Both the position numbers and the translations under genes were made by a program. Under the pieces are notes generated by a model, which worked only from the letters and a program-made list of their open reading frames with translations, searched no databases and had not been told where the DNA came from. From positions 3,968,001 through 4,032,000 of the forward strand of contig NZ_CP150481.1 of the NCBI RefSeq assembly GCF_047922965.1: DNA of 64,000 nucleotides. Reading direction: 5' to 3'. Every line of letters starts with the position of its first letter. Within the stretch, counting starts at the first letter, position 1. This stretch comes from Neptunicella plasticusilytica (lineage in GTDB: Bacteria; Pseudomonadota; Gammaproteobacteria; Enterobacterales; Alteromonadaceae). Of this stretch, positions 1 to 8,457 are shown one piece after another.

Positions 1-2
1 TC

Positions 3-1634
3 CAGCGTTGCCTGTTAGGAATAGTGGGCGGCTGTAGCGCGGCATTTGTGATTATTTTATTTCGACTGGCAATTGAAGCCATTCAGAAGATTTATCTGCA
101 ACAGGTGGATTATTTTACCACGCTTGATCCCTCGATTCGTTTTATTCTTCCGGTTTGCGGCACAATTTTAATTATAGTGTTTGCCTATATCACCCGCTTT
201 AAGCATTACCGTATGGGCATTCCCTATGTGATCCACCGTTTGAAGCAGCGCTATGGTCATATTCCGCTGCGCTCCACTATTAACCAGTTTTTCGGCGGAA
301 TGATTGCACTGGCCAGTGGTTTTTCTGTCGGCCGAGAGGGTCCGGCAGTGCATCTTGGTGCGGCTGGCAGCAGTTTTTTGGGAGAATGGCTGAAATTACC
401 CTATAACAGTATTCGAATTCTGGCCGGTTGTGGTGTTGCGGCGGGTATTTCTGCTTCGTTCAATACGCCCTTTGCGGCAGTAATCTTTGTGATGGAAGTG
501 GTATTGCGCGAGTACAAGGTACATATTTTTGTACCCGTCATGTTGGCGGCAGCTTGCGGTTCCATTCTTACCCGTCTGGTGTTTGGTGAAGATCATGAAA
601 TGGCGTTCCTGCGTTTTGTCACACTGGATTACTGGATGTATTTGTATCTGGTATTACTGGGTATCTTTCTGGGTGCCATGGCCAGTTTATTTAATAAACA
701 ACTGATGCGAGTCATTCAAGGATTCAGACCTTTGGGTATGGCCTCACGTCTGCTGTTAGCCGGAGCCATAACTGGTGGAGTCGGTTACGTTCTCCCCGAG
801 GCCATGGGAGCGGGACTCAGCGCTATCGACGTGGTTATTGCCTCGCCGGATAACATACAACTATTGATCGCCATTTTGCTGGGTAAGTTTTTTCTGACCA
901 TTGTCGCTATCGGTCTGGGTGTGCCCGGCGGTATTATCGGTCCGATCTTTGGTATCGGCGTATTAACCGGCACCATCGCACTGTTACCTATGGGCTTTTT
1001 ACTGGACGATGTGGGTACCTATACCAGCAGCTTCGCGCTGTTGGGGATGGCAGGCATGATGACCGCAGTACTGCATGCCCCTTTGGCTGCGTTATCTGCT
1101 GTGATGGAACTGTCATCCAATCCCGACGTCATTCTGCCTGCTATGCTGGTAATTGTGTCGGCCTATGTTACCTCTACCCAGTTATTCGGTAACAGTTCAA
1201 TATTTATTCAGCAATTGCAGTACCAAAAACTGAGTTACAAATCCTCTTCCGTGCAAATCGCGCTGCAAACCACCGGTGTATTATCGGTGATGGATGCCGA
1301 CTATCGTTTATTTAAAGGCTCTCCGGATAAAGCGATCCGTGATTGTCTGGAGCAGTCCCCGACCCAATTGGTAGTCAAGGGTGAAGATTTCGAGATTGGT
1401 ATGCAATATTCACTGGTCGAATGGGACACTAGCCTCAATCCTCATCAATCCACGCCATTGAAATTTACCAATATGGAAGGTGTACCGGCACAGGCAACGC
1501 TAGCGGAAGTGTACGAGATTCTGCAAGCCAGCCGACACGGCGCTGTCTATATCTATAACGACGTGCCGGATGATATTATTGGTGTCATCAGTTGGCATAA
1601 TTTACGCAGTTACCTGCATAAGGAATACTATTAA
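3..1634 (+). CDS. ClC-family chloride channel/antiporter, 5'-truncated by window edge
   Basis: Membrane protein of the ClC family, which moves chloride (often in exchange for protons) across the inner membrane. The reading frame is open to the first base, so the true start lies upstream. A GTG at 24 is in frame but falls inside the first transmembrane helix. Visible family motifs are GREGPAVHLG, carrying the gating glutamate, and GVPGGIIGPIFG in the second half. A soluble C-terminal part of about 120 residues (from about 1260) looks like a CBS-type regulatory region. The usual GSGIP motif reads RMGIP here, and the GxFxP motif reads GIIGP, so two residues of the classical chloride filter are replaced. 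The stop codon overlaps the start of the next gene by one base, suggesting translational coupling. Family assignment is firm; ion selectivity is uncertain. Confidence 0.9.
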   Translation, partial: QRCLLGIVGGCSAAFVIILFRLAIEAIQKIYLQQVDYFTTLDPSIRFILPVCGTILIIVFAYITRFKHYRMGIPYVIHRLKQRYGHIPLRSTINQFFGGMIALASGFSVGREGPAVHLGAAGSSFLGEWLKLPYNSIRILAGCGVAAGISASFNTPFAAVIFVMEVVLREYKVHIFVPVMLAAACGSILTRLVFGEDHEMAFLRFVTLDYWMYLYLVLLGIFLGAMASLFNKQLMRVIQGFRPLGMASRLLLAGAITGGVGYVLPEAMGAGLSAIDVVIASPDNIQLLIAILLGKFFLTIVAIGLGVPGGIIGPIFGIGVLTGTIALLPMGFLLDDVGTYTSSFALLGMAGMMTAVLHAPLAALSAVMELSSNPDVILPAMLVIVSAYVTSTQLFGNSSIFIQQLQYQKLSYKSSSVQIALQTTGVLSVMDADYRLFKGSPDKAIRDCLEQSPTQLVVKGEDFEIGMQYSLVEWDTSLNPHQSTPLKFTNMEGVPAQATLAEVYEILQASRHGAVYIYNDVPDDIIGVISWHNLRSYLHKEYY

Positions 1635-2056
1635 TGCTATGGCTAAAAGCGTTACATCTGTTTTTTGTCATTGCCTGGTTTGCTGGCATTTTTTATTTAC
1701 CCAGACTGTTTGTCTATCACGCCGAAAGTGAAAATATTGCGGTAAAAAAACAGCTGGCGGTGATGGCTCACCGTCTGTACTGGTTTGTCACGCCTTTTGC
1801 GCTACTGACCCTGATATTTGGCGTTGCGCTGATTGCGGTTTATGGCATGGACTGGTTTGCGGCCAGTCATTGGCTGCATATTAAATTGGCACTGGTTGTG
1901 CCCTTGTACTTGTATCATTTTTATCTGTATAAATTGTTGCAGCAAGTCAAGCATGGTACCAGTAATCACTCTGTCAAGTTTTTTCGCATCATTAATGAAT
2001 TACCCGTACTGGTATTATTTGCGATAATCGCTTTAGCCGTAGTGAAATTTATTTAA
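1634..2056 (+). CDS. hemJ: HemJ-like protoporphyrinogen IX oxidase (CopD/UPF0093 family)
   Basis: A 140-residue protein with four hydrophobic segments, matching the HemJ family. HemJ oxidises protoporphyrinogen IX to protoporphyrin IX in the inner membrane during haem synthesis. The N-terminus has the family signature: a histidine in ALHLFFVIAWFAG followed by LPRLFVYHAE, and WLHIKLAL in the middle segment supplies the conserved lysine region. Length agrees with the family. The ATG overlaps the TAA of the upstream ClC gene, so the two are probably co-transcribed. Another haem gene, hemL, lies about 2.5 kb downstream on the same strand. The alternative is an uncharacterised CopD-domain protein, but the N-terminal motif favours HemJ. 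Confidence 0.82.
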   Translation: MLWLKALHLFFVIAWFAGIFYLPRLFVYHAESENIAVKKQLAVMAHRLYWFVTPFALLTLIFGVALIAVYGMDWFAASHWLHIKLALVVPLYLYHFYLYKLLQQVKHGTSNHSVKFFRIINELPVLVLFAIIALAVVKFI

Positions 2057-2114
2057 GTACTTTTTCTGCAACCATTATCTGTTACAACGTCGTTTTTTAT
2101 ACCTCGGACCTGAT

Positions 2115-3482
2115 ATGAGTACAGCTGCCCAACAAAAAGGCTTATGGGGCATGAGCCGCCCGTTGCTAGTTGAGCAATGTCTACAATTTAGCGTTCCCGT
2201 TTTTGATACTTTTTTTCTAAGTCGGGTGAGTGATACCTCTGCAGCCGCAGCAGGCGCAATGACACCGGTTCTATTCTTTTGCGCCAATATAATGTGGGTC
2301 GCTGTATTCTCCGGTGCCAGCATCGCCAGTCAACGTCTCGGAGCAGGCAACCAAACTCGCGCCAATGCGACAATTGCAACTTACGCAGTCTGGGTCATCA
2401 TTCTAGCGGCGATTTTAACTGCGGCGCTTTATGTGGCAACCCCATATCTTACCGAAGCAATGGGATTACCTGGTCAAGTTCAAATTGATGCCAATATTTA
2501 TCTGAGCATTGTCTGCTGGCTATTATTAGTGCTGGCCTTTAAGGCGTTGTTCCAGTCTATCCTGAACATTTATGGCAAACCACACTGGAATATGTACGCC
2601 AACGTGGTGTATTTCATTGCCAATGTATTGGGTAATGCCATCGTCGTATTTGGCTGGTTTGGATTCCCTAAAATGGGACTAGTCGGTGTCGCCTGGGCCA
2701 GCGTGTTCGGTTCACTACTGGGTGTTCTGGTCAGCGGTATAGCCGTTTTTATGCGTCTTAAGCTGGAGTTGAAGTGGCGATTCTTTGTGGCTGAGTTTCG
2801 TCCCGCTTCCAGACACATTATCAGGTTGGGTGTCCCGAGCATGATTGAGCCGCTGTCTTTTGATATCAATATGATTGTATTAAACAGTCTGGCCGCCAGT
2901 TTGGGTGCCGTCGCGCTGGCCGCTAAAATCTATACCTTTAACACCTTTATGTTGGGTTTAATTATCAGTGTGGCGCTGACCACAGCAACCGAAGTACTGC
3001 TCACCCAGAAAGTCGGTGCCGGAGATTATAATGAGGCCAAACTGCAAGTCAGGCAAAGTCTCAAAGCGGCGCTTTGGGGGACGGGGATTGTGGCGTTTGC
3101 GCTACTGCTATTAAACCATCCTATTATGAATTTGTTTACTGATGATGCAATACTACTAGGTAGCTCATTCTGGTTATTTCTGCTAGCGGCATTATCCGAA
3201 CCGCCACGCACTGCCAATATAATGCTAGCCAGAGCCTTGCGCTCCACCGGAGACGCTTGGTTTATTTCTATTGTGGGTCCAATATTTACCTGGTGTATCG
3301 CTTTACCTTCGGCTTACATTATGGCCTTTGTCTTCAACTGGGGAGTTTACGGCATTTTGGCATCGGCCATTTTGGATGAAGGCAGTCGGGCAGTATTTTA
3401 CTGGTTTCGCTGGAACAAAGATCGTTGGCATCACACCCATGTCCACGCCCGTGAGCAGCAAAAAGTTGTGGTCGAAACTTAA
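2115..3482 (+). CDS. MATE-family multidrug/sodium efflux transporter
   Basis: A 455-residue protein with about twelve hydrophobic segments in two similar halves, the layout of MATE (NorM-like) exporters. These expel cationic compounds using sodium or proton gradients. The N-terminal half opens with a GLWGMSRPLLVEQCLQF-type helix containing the membrane-facing proline and acidic residue, and the second half begins near 2810 with RLGVPSMIEPLSFD. ATG at 2115 is the only good start; the gap to hemJ is 58 bp. The C-terminus is basic and histidine-rich (HHTHVHAR), unusual but outside the membrane core. Substrate cannot be inferred from the sequence. Confidence 0.9.
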   Translation: MSTAAQQKGLWGMSRPLLVEQCLQFSVPVFDTFFLSRVSDTSAAAAGAMTPVLFFCANIMWVAVFSGASIASQRLGAGNQTRANATIATYAVWVIILAAILTAALYVATPYLTEAMGLPGQVQIDANIYLSIVCWLLLVLAFKALFQSILNIYGKPHWNMYANVVYFIANVLGNAIVVFGWFGFPKMGLVGVAWASVFGSLLGVLVSGIAVFMRLKLELKWRFFVAEFRPASRHIIRLGVPSMIEPLSFDINMIVLNSLAASLGAVALAAKIYTFNTFMLGLIISVALTTATEVLLTQKVGAGDYNEAKLQVRQSLKAALWGTGIVAFALLLLNHPIMNLFTDDAILLGSSFWLFLLAALSEPPRTANIMLARALRSTGDAWFISIVGPIFTWCIALPSAYIMAFVFNWGVYGILASAILDEGSRAVFYWFRWNKDRWHHTHVHAREQQKVVVET

Positions 3483-3591
3483 CCTTGCGGTGGTGTTTGC
3501 CAGCCACTATTTTTTATCATCTCAAGGCAGAAAATGCGCCAGCTTCGTGTTAGAATTACGCCAGTTCTAACCCTCCTAACACGTTGTGATC

Positions 3592-4623
3592 ATGAGTAAT
3601 TTTCGCGGTAAGCATATCTTGTCGGTCAATCAGTTTGACCTCGACAGTATTCGACAAATTTTCAGTGTTGCCGACCAAATGGCGCCCTATGCCCACCGCA
3701 AAAAACGCACCAAAGTGCTGGATGGCGCGATTCTGGGCAACCTGTTTTTTGAAGCGAGTACCCGTACCCGGGTCAGTTTCGGTACCGCCTTTAACCTGTT
3801 AGGCGGTGAAGTGCGTGAAACCGCCGGCATGGCGACTTCTGCCTTGTCCAAAGGGGAGTCTCTATATGATACTGCAAGAGTGCTCAGTAGTTATTCTGAT
3901 GTAGTCGCCATGCGTCACCCCGACAGTGGCTCGGTGGCAGAATTTGCCGAAGGCAGTCGCGTTCCGGTAATCAACGGCGGTGACGGTGCCAATGAGCATC
4001 CTACCCAGGCATTGCTCGATTTATATACCATTGCGAAGGAACTAAAGTTCCACGGACACGGAATCGACGGCATGCATATCGCCATGATTGGTGATCTTAA
4101 ACATGGTCGCACCGTGCATTCGCTATCCAAACTGTTAAGCCTGTACCGTGATATCCGTTTTACCCTGATTTCCCCCAAAGAACTGGCAATGCCGGATAGC
4201 GTTCTGGACGTGATTCAAAACGCCGGACACCGTTTTAAAGTGACCGACCAGCTGGAAGGCAATATGGATGCCGATATCTGTTATCAGACCCGCATTCAGG
4301 AAGAACGCTTTGAATCCCAACAGGAAGCCAACTTATACCGGGGAAAATTCCGCCTGAATCAGGATATTTACACCAAACACTTCCAGTCCAAAACGGTGAT
4401 AATGCATCCGTTACCTCGCGATTCACGCGCCGATGCCAATGAGTTGGACAATGATTTGAACCTCAATCCCAACTTGGCTATTTTCCGCCAGGCCGACAAT
4501 GGTGTGCTGGTCAGGATGGCCCTGTTTGCCCTGACACTGGGTGTCGAGAATATTATCAGTAACTACGATTGTGATGTGCAGTGGTTTAGCACCAAGTCTG
4601 AAGCGACAAACAACGAGAATTAA
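3592..4623 (+). CDS. pyrB: Aspartate carbamoyltransferase catalytic chain
   Basis: Condenses carbamoyl phosphate with aspartate, the first committed step of pyrimidine synthesis, in the cytoplasm. The carbamoyl-phosphate loop STRTR is near residue 58, and the HPTQAL and HPLPR motifs are present. The 343-residue chain is longer than the roughly 310 residues of the E. coli catalytic subunit and resembles the longer single-gene form I recall from Shewanella and relatives. No pyrI regulatory-chain gene follows; hemL starts at the next base after the stop. I chose ATG 3592 (MSNFRGKHIL); a GTG six bases upstream (3586) is also possible. Confidence 0.94.
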   Translation: MSNFRGKHILSVNQFDLDSIRQIFSVADQMAPYAHRKKRTKVLDGAILGNLFFEASTRTRVSFGTAFNLLGGEVRETAGMATSALSKGESLYDTARVLSSYSDVVAMRHPDSGSVAEFAEGSRVPVINGGDGANEHPTQALLDLYTIAKELKFHGHGIDGMHIAMIGDLKHGRTVHSLSKLLSLYRDIRFTLISPKELAMPDSVLDVIQNAGHRFKVTDQLEGNMDADICYQTRIQEERFESQQEANLYRGKFRLNQDIYTKHFQSKTVIMHPLPRDSRADANELDNDLNLNPNLAIFRQADNGVLVRMALFALTLGVENIISNYDCDVQWFSTKSEATNNEN

Positions 4624-5904
4624 ATGAATAAATCCCAGCAACTTTTCCAGCAAGCGCAGCAGCAAATTCCTGGCGGAGTCAATTCTCCGGTCAGAGCATT
4701 CAAAGCTGTGGGTGGCACGCCGCCTTTTATCGAACGTGCCGATGGCCCTTATATTTATGATGCCGATGGCAAACAATATATCGACTATGTGCAATCCTGG
4801 GGCCCGATGGTACTGGGTCATAATCACCCTCAAGTACGTCAGGCGGTGATTGACGCGGCACAAAAAGGCTTAAGTTTTGGCGCGCCCACCGAGGCCGAAA
4901 TACGTATGGCCGAACAGGTGTGTAAGTTGGTCCCGTCTATGGATATGGTGCGTATGGTTAATTCCGGCACCGAAGCGACCATGAGCGCAATTCGTCTGGC
5001 GCGAGGTTATACGGGTCGGGACAAAATTGTTAAGTTTGAAGGTTGTTACCATGGCCATGCCGACGCCTTGTTAGTCAAAGCCGGTTCTGGCGCGTTAACT
5101 TTGGGCGTACCCAGTTCACCGGGTATTCCGGCAGATTTTGCCCAGCATACCATTACTCTTGAATACAATAATGTCGATTCAGTACGCCAGGCCTTTGCCG
5201 AAATAGGTGAACAGATCGCCTGTATTATTGTTGAGCCGGTGGCAGGCAACATGAATTGTATTCCGCCTGTTGACGGTTTTCTGCAAGGCTTGCGCGACAT
5301 CTGTAATGAATATGACAGTGTGCTGATTTTTGACGAAGTAATGACCGGCTTTCGGGTCGCCTTGGGCGGCGCCCAAGCATATTATCAGATCGTACCGGAT
5401 CTGACCTGCTTGGGTAAAGTGATTGGTGGCGGTATGCCTGTAGGTGCTTTTGGCGGTAAACGCGCGATAATGCAGCAGATTGCGCCGCTGGGCCCGGTTT
5501 ATCAGGCCGGCACCTTATCCGGTAACCCTGTCGCAATGGCGGCCGGCTTGGCTGCATTAGAAGCCATTCAGCAGCCGGATTTATATACGCAGCTTACTCA
5601 GGCTACCGAAAAACTGGTTAAAGGCATGCAAGCTCTGGCGGATAAATACGGCATCGCGATGACCACTAACCATGCGGGCAGTATGTTTGGCCTTTTCTTT
5701 ACCGATGTAAACAAAGTGGTGAACTATCAGCAAGCAATTAACTGCAACGCGGATGTGTTTAACCGCTTTTATCACGCCATGCTGGAAAATGGTGTATATC
5801 TGGCGCCCGCTTCTTATGAAGCCGGCTTCGTATCTGCCTGCCATGACGATGATATCATCCGCCAAACGCTGGATATTGCCGATAAGGTATTCAGCCAGCT
5901 TTAG
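4624..5904 (+). CDS. hemL: Glutamate-1-semialdehyde 2,1-aminomutase
   Basis: PLP enzyme that converts glutamate-1-semialdehyde to 5-aminolevulinate in the C5 route to tetrapyrroles. The 426-residue length matches the family. The PLP lysine is K265 in LGKVIGGGMPVG, the same position as in E. coli, and the N-terminal GGVNSPVRAF motif is intact. The ATG directly follows the TAA of pyrB with no gap, so the two genes probably form one operon despite serving different pathways. Its presence fits with HemJ upstream: this organism makes haem by the C5 pathway. Confidence 0.96.
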   Translation: MNKSQQLFQQAQQQIPGGVNSPVRAFKAVGGTPPFIERADGPYIYDADGKQYIDYVQSWGPMVLGHNHPQVRQAVIDAAQKGLSFGAPTEAEIRMAEQVCKLVPSMDMVRMVNSGTEATMSAIRLARGYTGRDKIVKFEGCYHGHADALLVKAGSGALTLGVPSSPGIPADFAQHTITLEYNNVDSVRQAFAEIGEQIACIIVEPVAGNMNCIPPVDGFLQGLRDICNEYDSVLIFDEVMTGFRVALGGAQAYYQIVPDLTCLGKVIGGGMPVGAFGGKRAIMQQIAPLGPVYQAGTLSGNPVAMAAGLAALEAIQQPDLYTQLTQATEKLVKGMQALADKYGIAMTTNHAGSMFGLFFTDVNKVVNYQQAINCNADVFNRFYHAMLENGVYLAPASYEAGFVSACHDDDIIRQTLDIADKVFSQL

Positions 5905-5991
5905 CTTGGTTTGATACGGTTTGGCTTGGCAGAAGCGGCAGTTTCTGCCATCTTAGTGGCTGCGTATTAACTCTGTATGTAGAAAAATTCA

Positions 5992-7101
5992 TTGATTGAA
6001 TCAATAGCTTCACCCACATTAACGGCTTCTCTGCTTTTCGTCGTGATCGTTTTCGGCATTATTATGCTATGGATGACGCAACGGTTGCGTAATCTGGCCA
6101 AGTTATACAGGGTGTTGCGCAAACAAACTCACCTAAGCCTGACCGAGGACGACACCTCCGAGTTCGCGCAACAGCAACTAGTGCTGCAACTGCATAACCA
6201 ATTAGCCGAAGCCAAACATATCAGCGAAACATTCAGAAAATTTGTCCCCAACCAGTTTTTTGAGCATTTGGCCAAAGACGGGCTGGAATCAATTGAGCTG
6301 GGTAAAGCCGATGAGGATGAAGTGGCGATCCTGTTTTGTGATATTCGCGGTTTTACCAGCTTATCCGAGAAAATGTCACCACAGGAACTGATGAATTTCC
6401 TCAACTCCTATTTTCTGCGTATGAATGCTCCAATTCATGAAAATGGCGGTTTTATCGACAAATTTATTGGCGATGCGATCATGGCTATTTTTGATCATCC
6501 CGAAGGCAACAACGCCGATAAAGCCCGCGACGCGCTCAAGGCTGCATCGGATATGCGTACTGCGCTGGATTTATATAACGAGCATCGCGCCAATTGTAAC
6601 TATCCGCCGGTTAATAACGGCATCGGTATTCATTTTGGCCCGGTGATAATGGGTACTGTCGGCTCTGAAGATCGGATGGATAGCACGGTAATTGGTGATA
6701 GTGTCAATACCGCTTTTCGGCTTGAATCGCTGGCGCCCAAATTTAATGCCGACATTATTGTGACCGCCCAAACACTGGATATATCCGGTATGCGTGAAAC
6801 CTATCCGCATCGGGTACTCGACTGGGTGAGGGTTAAAGGCAAACAACAACCCATCGAGGTATACGAGATCCTCGAACACCTGCCAGAAGAAGAAAAAAAA
6901 CGCAAACTCTCTACTGCCAAACTGGTTGAACAGGGATTAGCCTTGCGTATTCAACAAAATTGGGACCAGGCGATCAATTGCTTTCAACAGGCTTTGCAAA
7001 TTCAACCAGAAGACAAGCTGGTCAGTTACCATCTAGAACACTGTTACCGCATGCGTAGTAACCAGATGCCCGCCGACTGGGACGGCGCACTGAACATCTG
7101 A
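5992..7101 (+). CDS. Membrane-anchored class III adenylate/guanylate cyclase
   Basis: Likely makes cAMP or another cyclic nucleotide at the inner membrane. One N-terminal transmembrane segment (about residues 10-30) is followed by a short linker, a class III cyclase catalytic domain (about 100-290) and a TPR-like tail. Catalytic features are the metal-binding aspartates in FCDIRGFTSL and KFIGDAIMAIF, and the transition-state Asn/Arg region VIGDSVNTAFRLE. The only start that retains the membrane helix is TTG 5992: an in-frame TAG lies at 5980, and the next ATG (6064) is inside the helix. No ligand-sensing domain is visible, so the tail or the membrane segment may carry the input. Adenylate rather than guanylate specificity is an inference. 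Confidence 0.85.
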   Translation: MIESIASPTLTASLLFVVIVFGIIMLWMTQRLRNLAKLYRVLRKQTHLSLTEDDTSEFAQQQLVLQLHNQLAEAKHISETFRKFVPNQFFEHLAKDGLESIELGKADEDEVAILFCDIRGFTSLSEKMSPQELMNFLNSYFLRMNAPIHENGGFIDKFIGDAIMAIFDHPEGNNADKARDALKAASDMRTALDLYNEHRANCNYPPVNNGIGIHFGPVIMGTVGSEDRMDSTVIGDSVNTAFRLESLAPKFNADIIVTAQTLDISGMRETYPHRVLDWVRVKGKQQPIEVYEILEHLPEEEKKRKLSTAKLVEQGLALRIQQNWDQAINCFQQALQIQPEDKLVSYHLEHCYRMRSNQMPADWDGALNI

Positions 7102-7152
7102 TCCATCATTATTGTAACCTTGTTGCCAGGCCAAATATCACAGGAGCTATAA

Positions 7153-8091
7153 ATGTCATCCAGACTGGGTTTGTTATTATTGACATTAACGGTTATCAAT
7201 CCAGCCTATAGCGCAGATCAACAGGCCGAACAGCAAAACGCGCCACAACAAGTTGAAGATGACAGCTCAGAACCCGCTTTACCGCCTTCGCTGATTGACC
7301 AAAGATTCAAATCAGAACAGAGTCTGCTGGCCGACCCTTTTGGTATTACTCAATATCGCCGTAACTATGTACTGGCCTTCAGTTACATCGACAATCCCAA
7401 TCAGATTGGCAGTAGTGAATCGAATCAGGACAGTATTGACAATGTAGAAGCCAAATATCAAATCAGTGTGAAAATGCCGTTATATCGCACCGACAGCGGA
7501 GACAGCGCGTTATTTTTTGGTTTCACTGCCGTGTCTTTTTGGCAAGTTTACAGCAGTGAAGTATCCAAACCTTTTCGGGAAACCAATTACGAACCCGAAA
7601 TTTTCTACAACTGGAATACTTCATACAAGCTGTTGGGTTATCGCTTTAATGCCTTTCAGTTAGGTTTTAATCATCAATCCAACGGACAGAGTGAGTTACG
7701 CTCGCGTAGCTGGAACCGATTATACGCGTCCTTGCTGATGAGTGACGCAGACAACTTCTATGCACTAAAACTCTGGTATCGCATTCCCGAAGACAACAAG
7801 CTTGACCCACTGCAACCCACCGGTGACGATAATCCGGATATTACCGATTATTTAGGGCATTTCGAATTAACCTACGGCACCGAGCTTGGCAACTTCCAGA
7901 TGTTGGCAAAGCTGCGTAATAACCTTAAAACCAGCCACAACAAAGGCAGTATAGAGCTCAATCTTACCTACGCAATCAGCGATCGCTACGACCTGATCCT
8001 GCAATACTTTAATGGCTACGGTGATTCATTAATTGATTACAACAATTACCAGCAACGCATTGGATTGGGAGTGCAACTGGCGTTTTTCTAA
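7153..8091 (+). CDS. pldA: Outer-membrane phospholipase A1 (OMPLA)
   Basis: Calcium-dependent phospholipase embedded in the outer membrane, normally activated by dimerisation when the membrane is disturbed. A signal peptide occupies residues 1-20 (cleavage near AYSA). The catalytic triad is visible as H174 and S176 in NHQSNGQSE and N188 in SRSWNRLY, with the same spacing as E. coli H142, S144 and N156. The protein ends in a beta-strand finishing with FF, typical of outer-membrane barrels. RBS AGGAG lies 8 bases before the ATG. It stands alone, 51 bp after the cyclase gene. Confidence 0.93.
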   Translation: MSSRLGLLLLTLTVINPAYSADQQAEQQNAPQQVEDDSSEPALPPSLIDQRFKSEQSLLADPFGITQYRRNYVLAFSYIDNPNQIGSSESNQDSIDNVEAKYQISVKMPLYRTDSGDSALFFGFTAVSFWQVYSSEVSKPFRETNYEPEIFYNWNTSYKLLGYRFNAFQLGFNHQSNGQSELRSRSWNRLYASLLMSDADNFYALKLWYRIPEDNKLDPLQPTGDDNPDITDYLGHFELTYGTELGNFQMLAKLRNNLKTSHNKGSIELNLTYAISDRYDLILQYFNGYGDSLIDYNNYQQRIGLGVQLAFF

Positions 8092-8127
8092 AACCCGAAT
8101 AGCACTTGATTACTGCTATTAGCCAGT

Positions 8128-8418
8128 TTACTTGTTTTTATTCAACGCATTAAATTTTGCCATCTGCTCATCGGTGGCTGGCAGTTGATATTTTTCCTGC
8201 CATTCGCTGTAGGGCATGCCATAAATTTGTTCACGTGCCGTTTCCAGATCAACTTCAACGCCGAGCTTTTCGGCTTCTGCTACTGTCCATTTGGAAAAAC
8301 AGTTGCGACAAAATCCGGCCAATATCATTAAATCAATATTCTGCACATCCTTGCGACTATCCAGATGTGCCAGTAAACGGCGGAATACTGCTGCCTGAAT
8401 TTCAGTTTGTTTATCCAT
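8128..8418 (-). CDS. DUF1244 family small cytoplasmic protein
   Basis: A 96-residue soluble protein of the DUF1244 family, which is widespread in proteobacteria and has no established function. The family hallmark is a short helical region with FCRNCFSKW (two cysteines three apart), followed by an acidic stretch and the MPYSEWQ motif. It converges on pldA and lies just downstream of mrcB on the same strand, 39 bp away, so it may be read from the mrcB transcript. A weak inverted repeat (8098-8120) lies between the two convergent genes. Confidence 0.82.
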   Translation of the reverse strand: MDKQTEIQAAVFRRLLAHLDSRKDVQNIDLMILAGFCRNCFSKWTVAEAEKLGVEVDLETAREQIYGMPYSEWQEKYQLPATDEQMAKFNALNKNK

Positions 8419-8457
8419 TGCAATGTCCTTAAATTATTTGCACATATACGTTTGGGA

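Noticed and set aside
24..26. GTG as the start of the ClC gene
   Set aside because: The frame is open to the left edge and the codons before it encode more of the first helix, so the gene is cut by the window.
3586..3588. GTG as pyrB start
   Set aside because: ATG 3592 gives the usual N-terminus; the GTG adds only two residues and has no better RBS.
8098..8120. AATAGCA/TGCTATT hairpin between pldA and the DUF1244 gene
   Set aside because: Short arms and no T-run; too weak to call a terminator.
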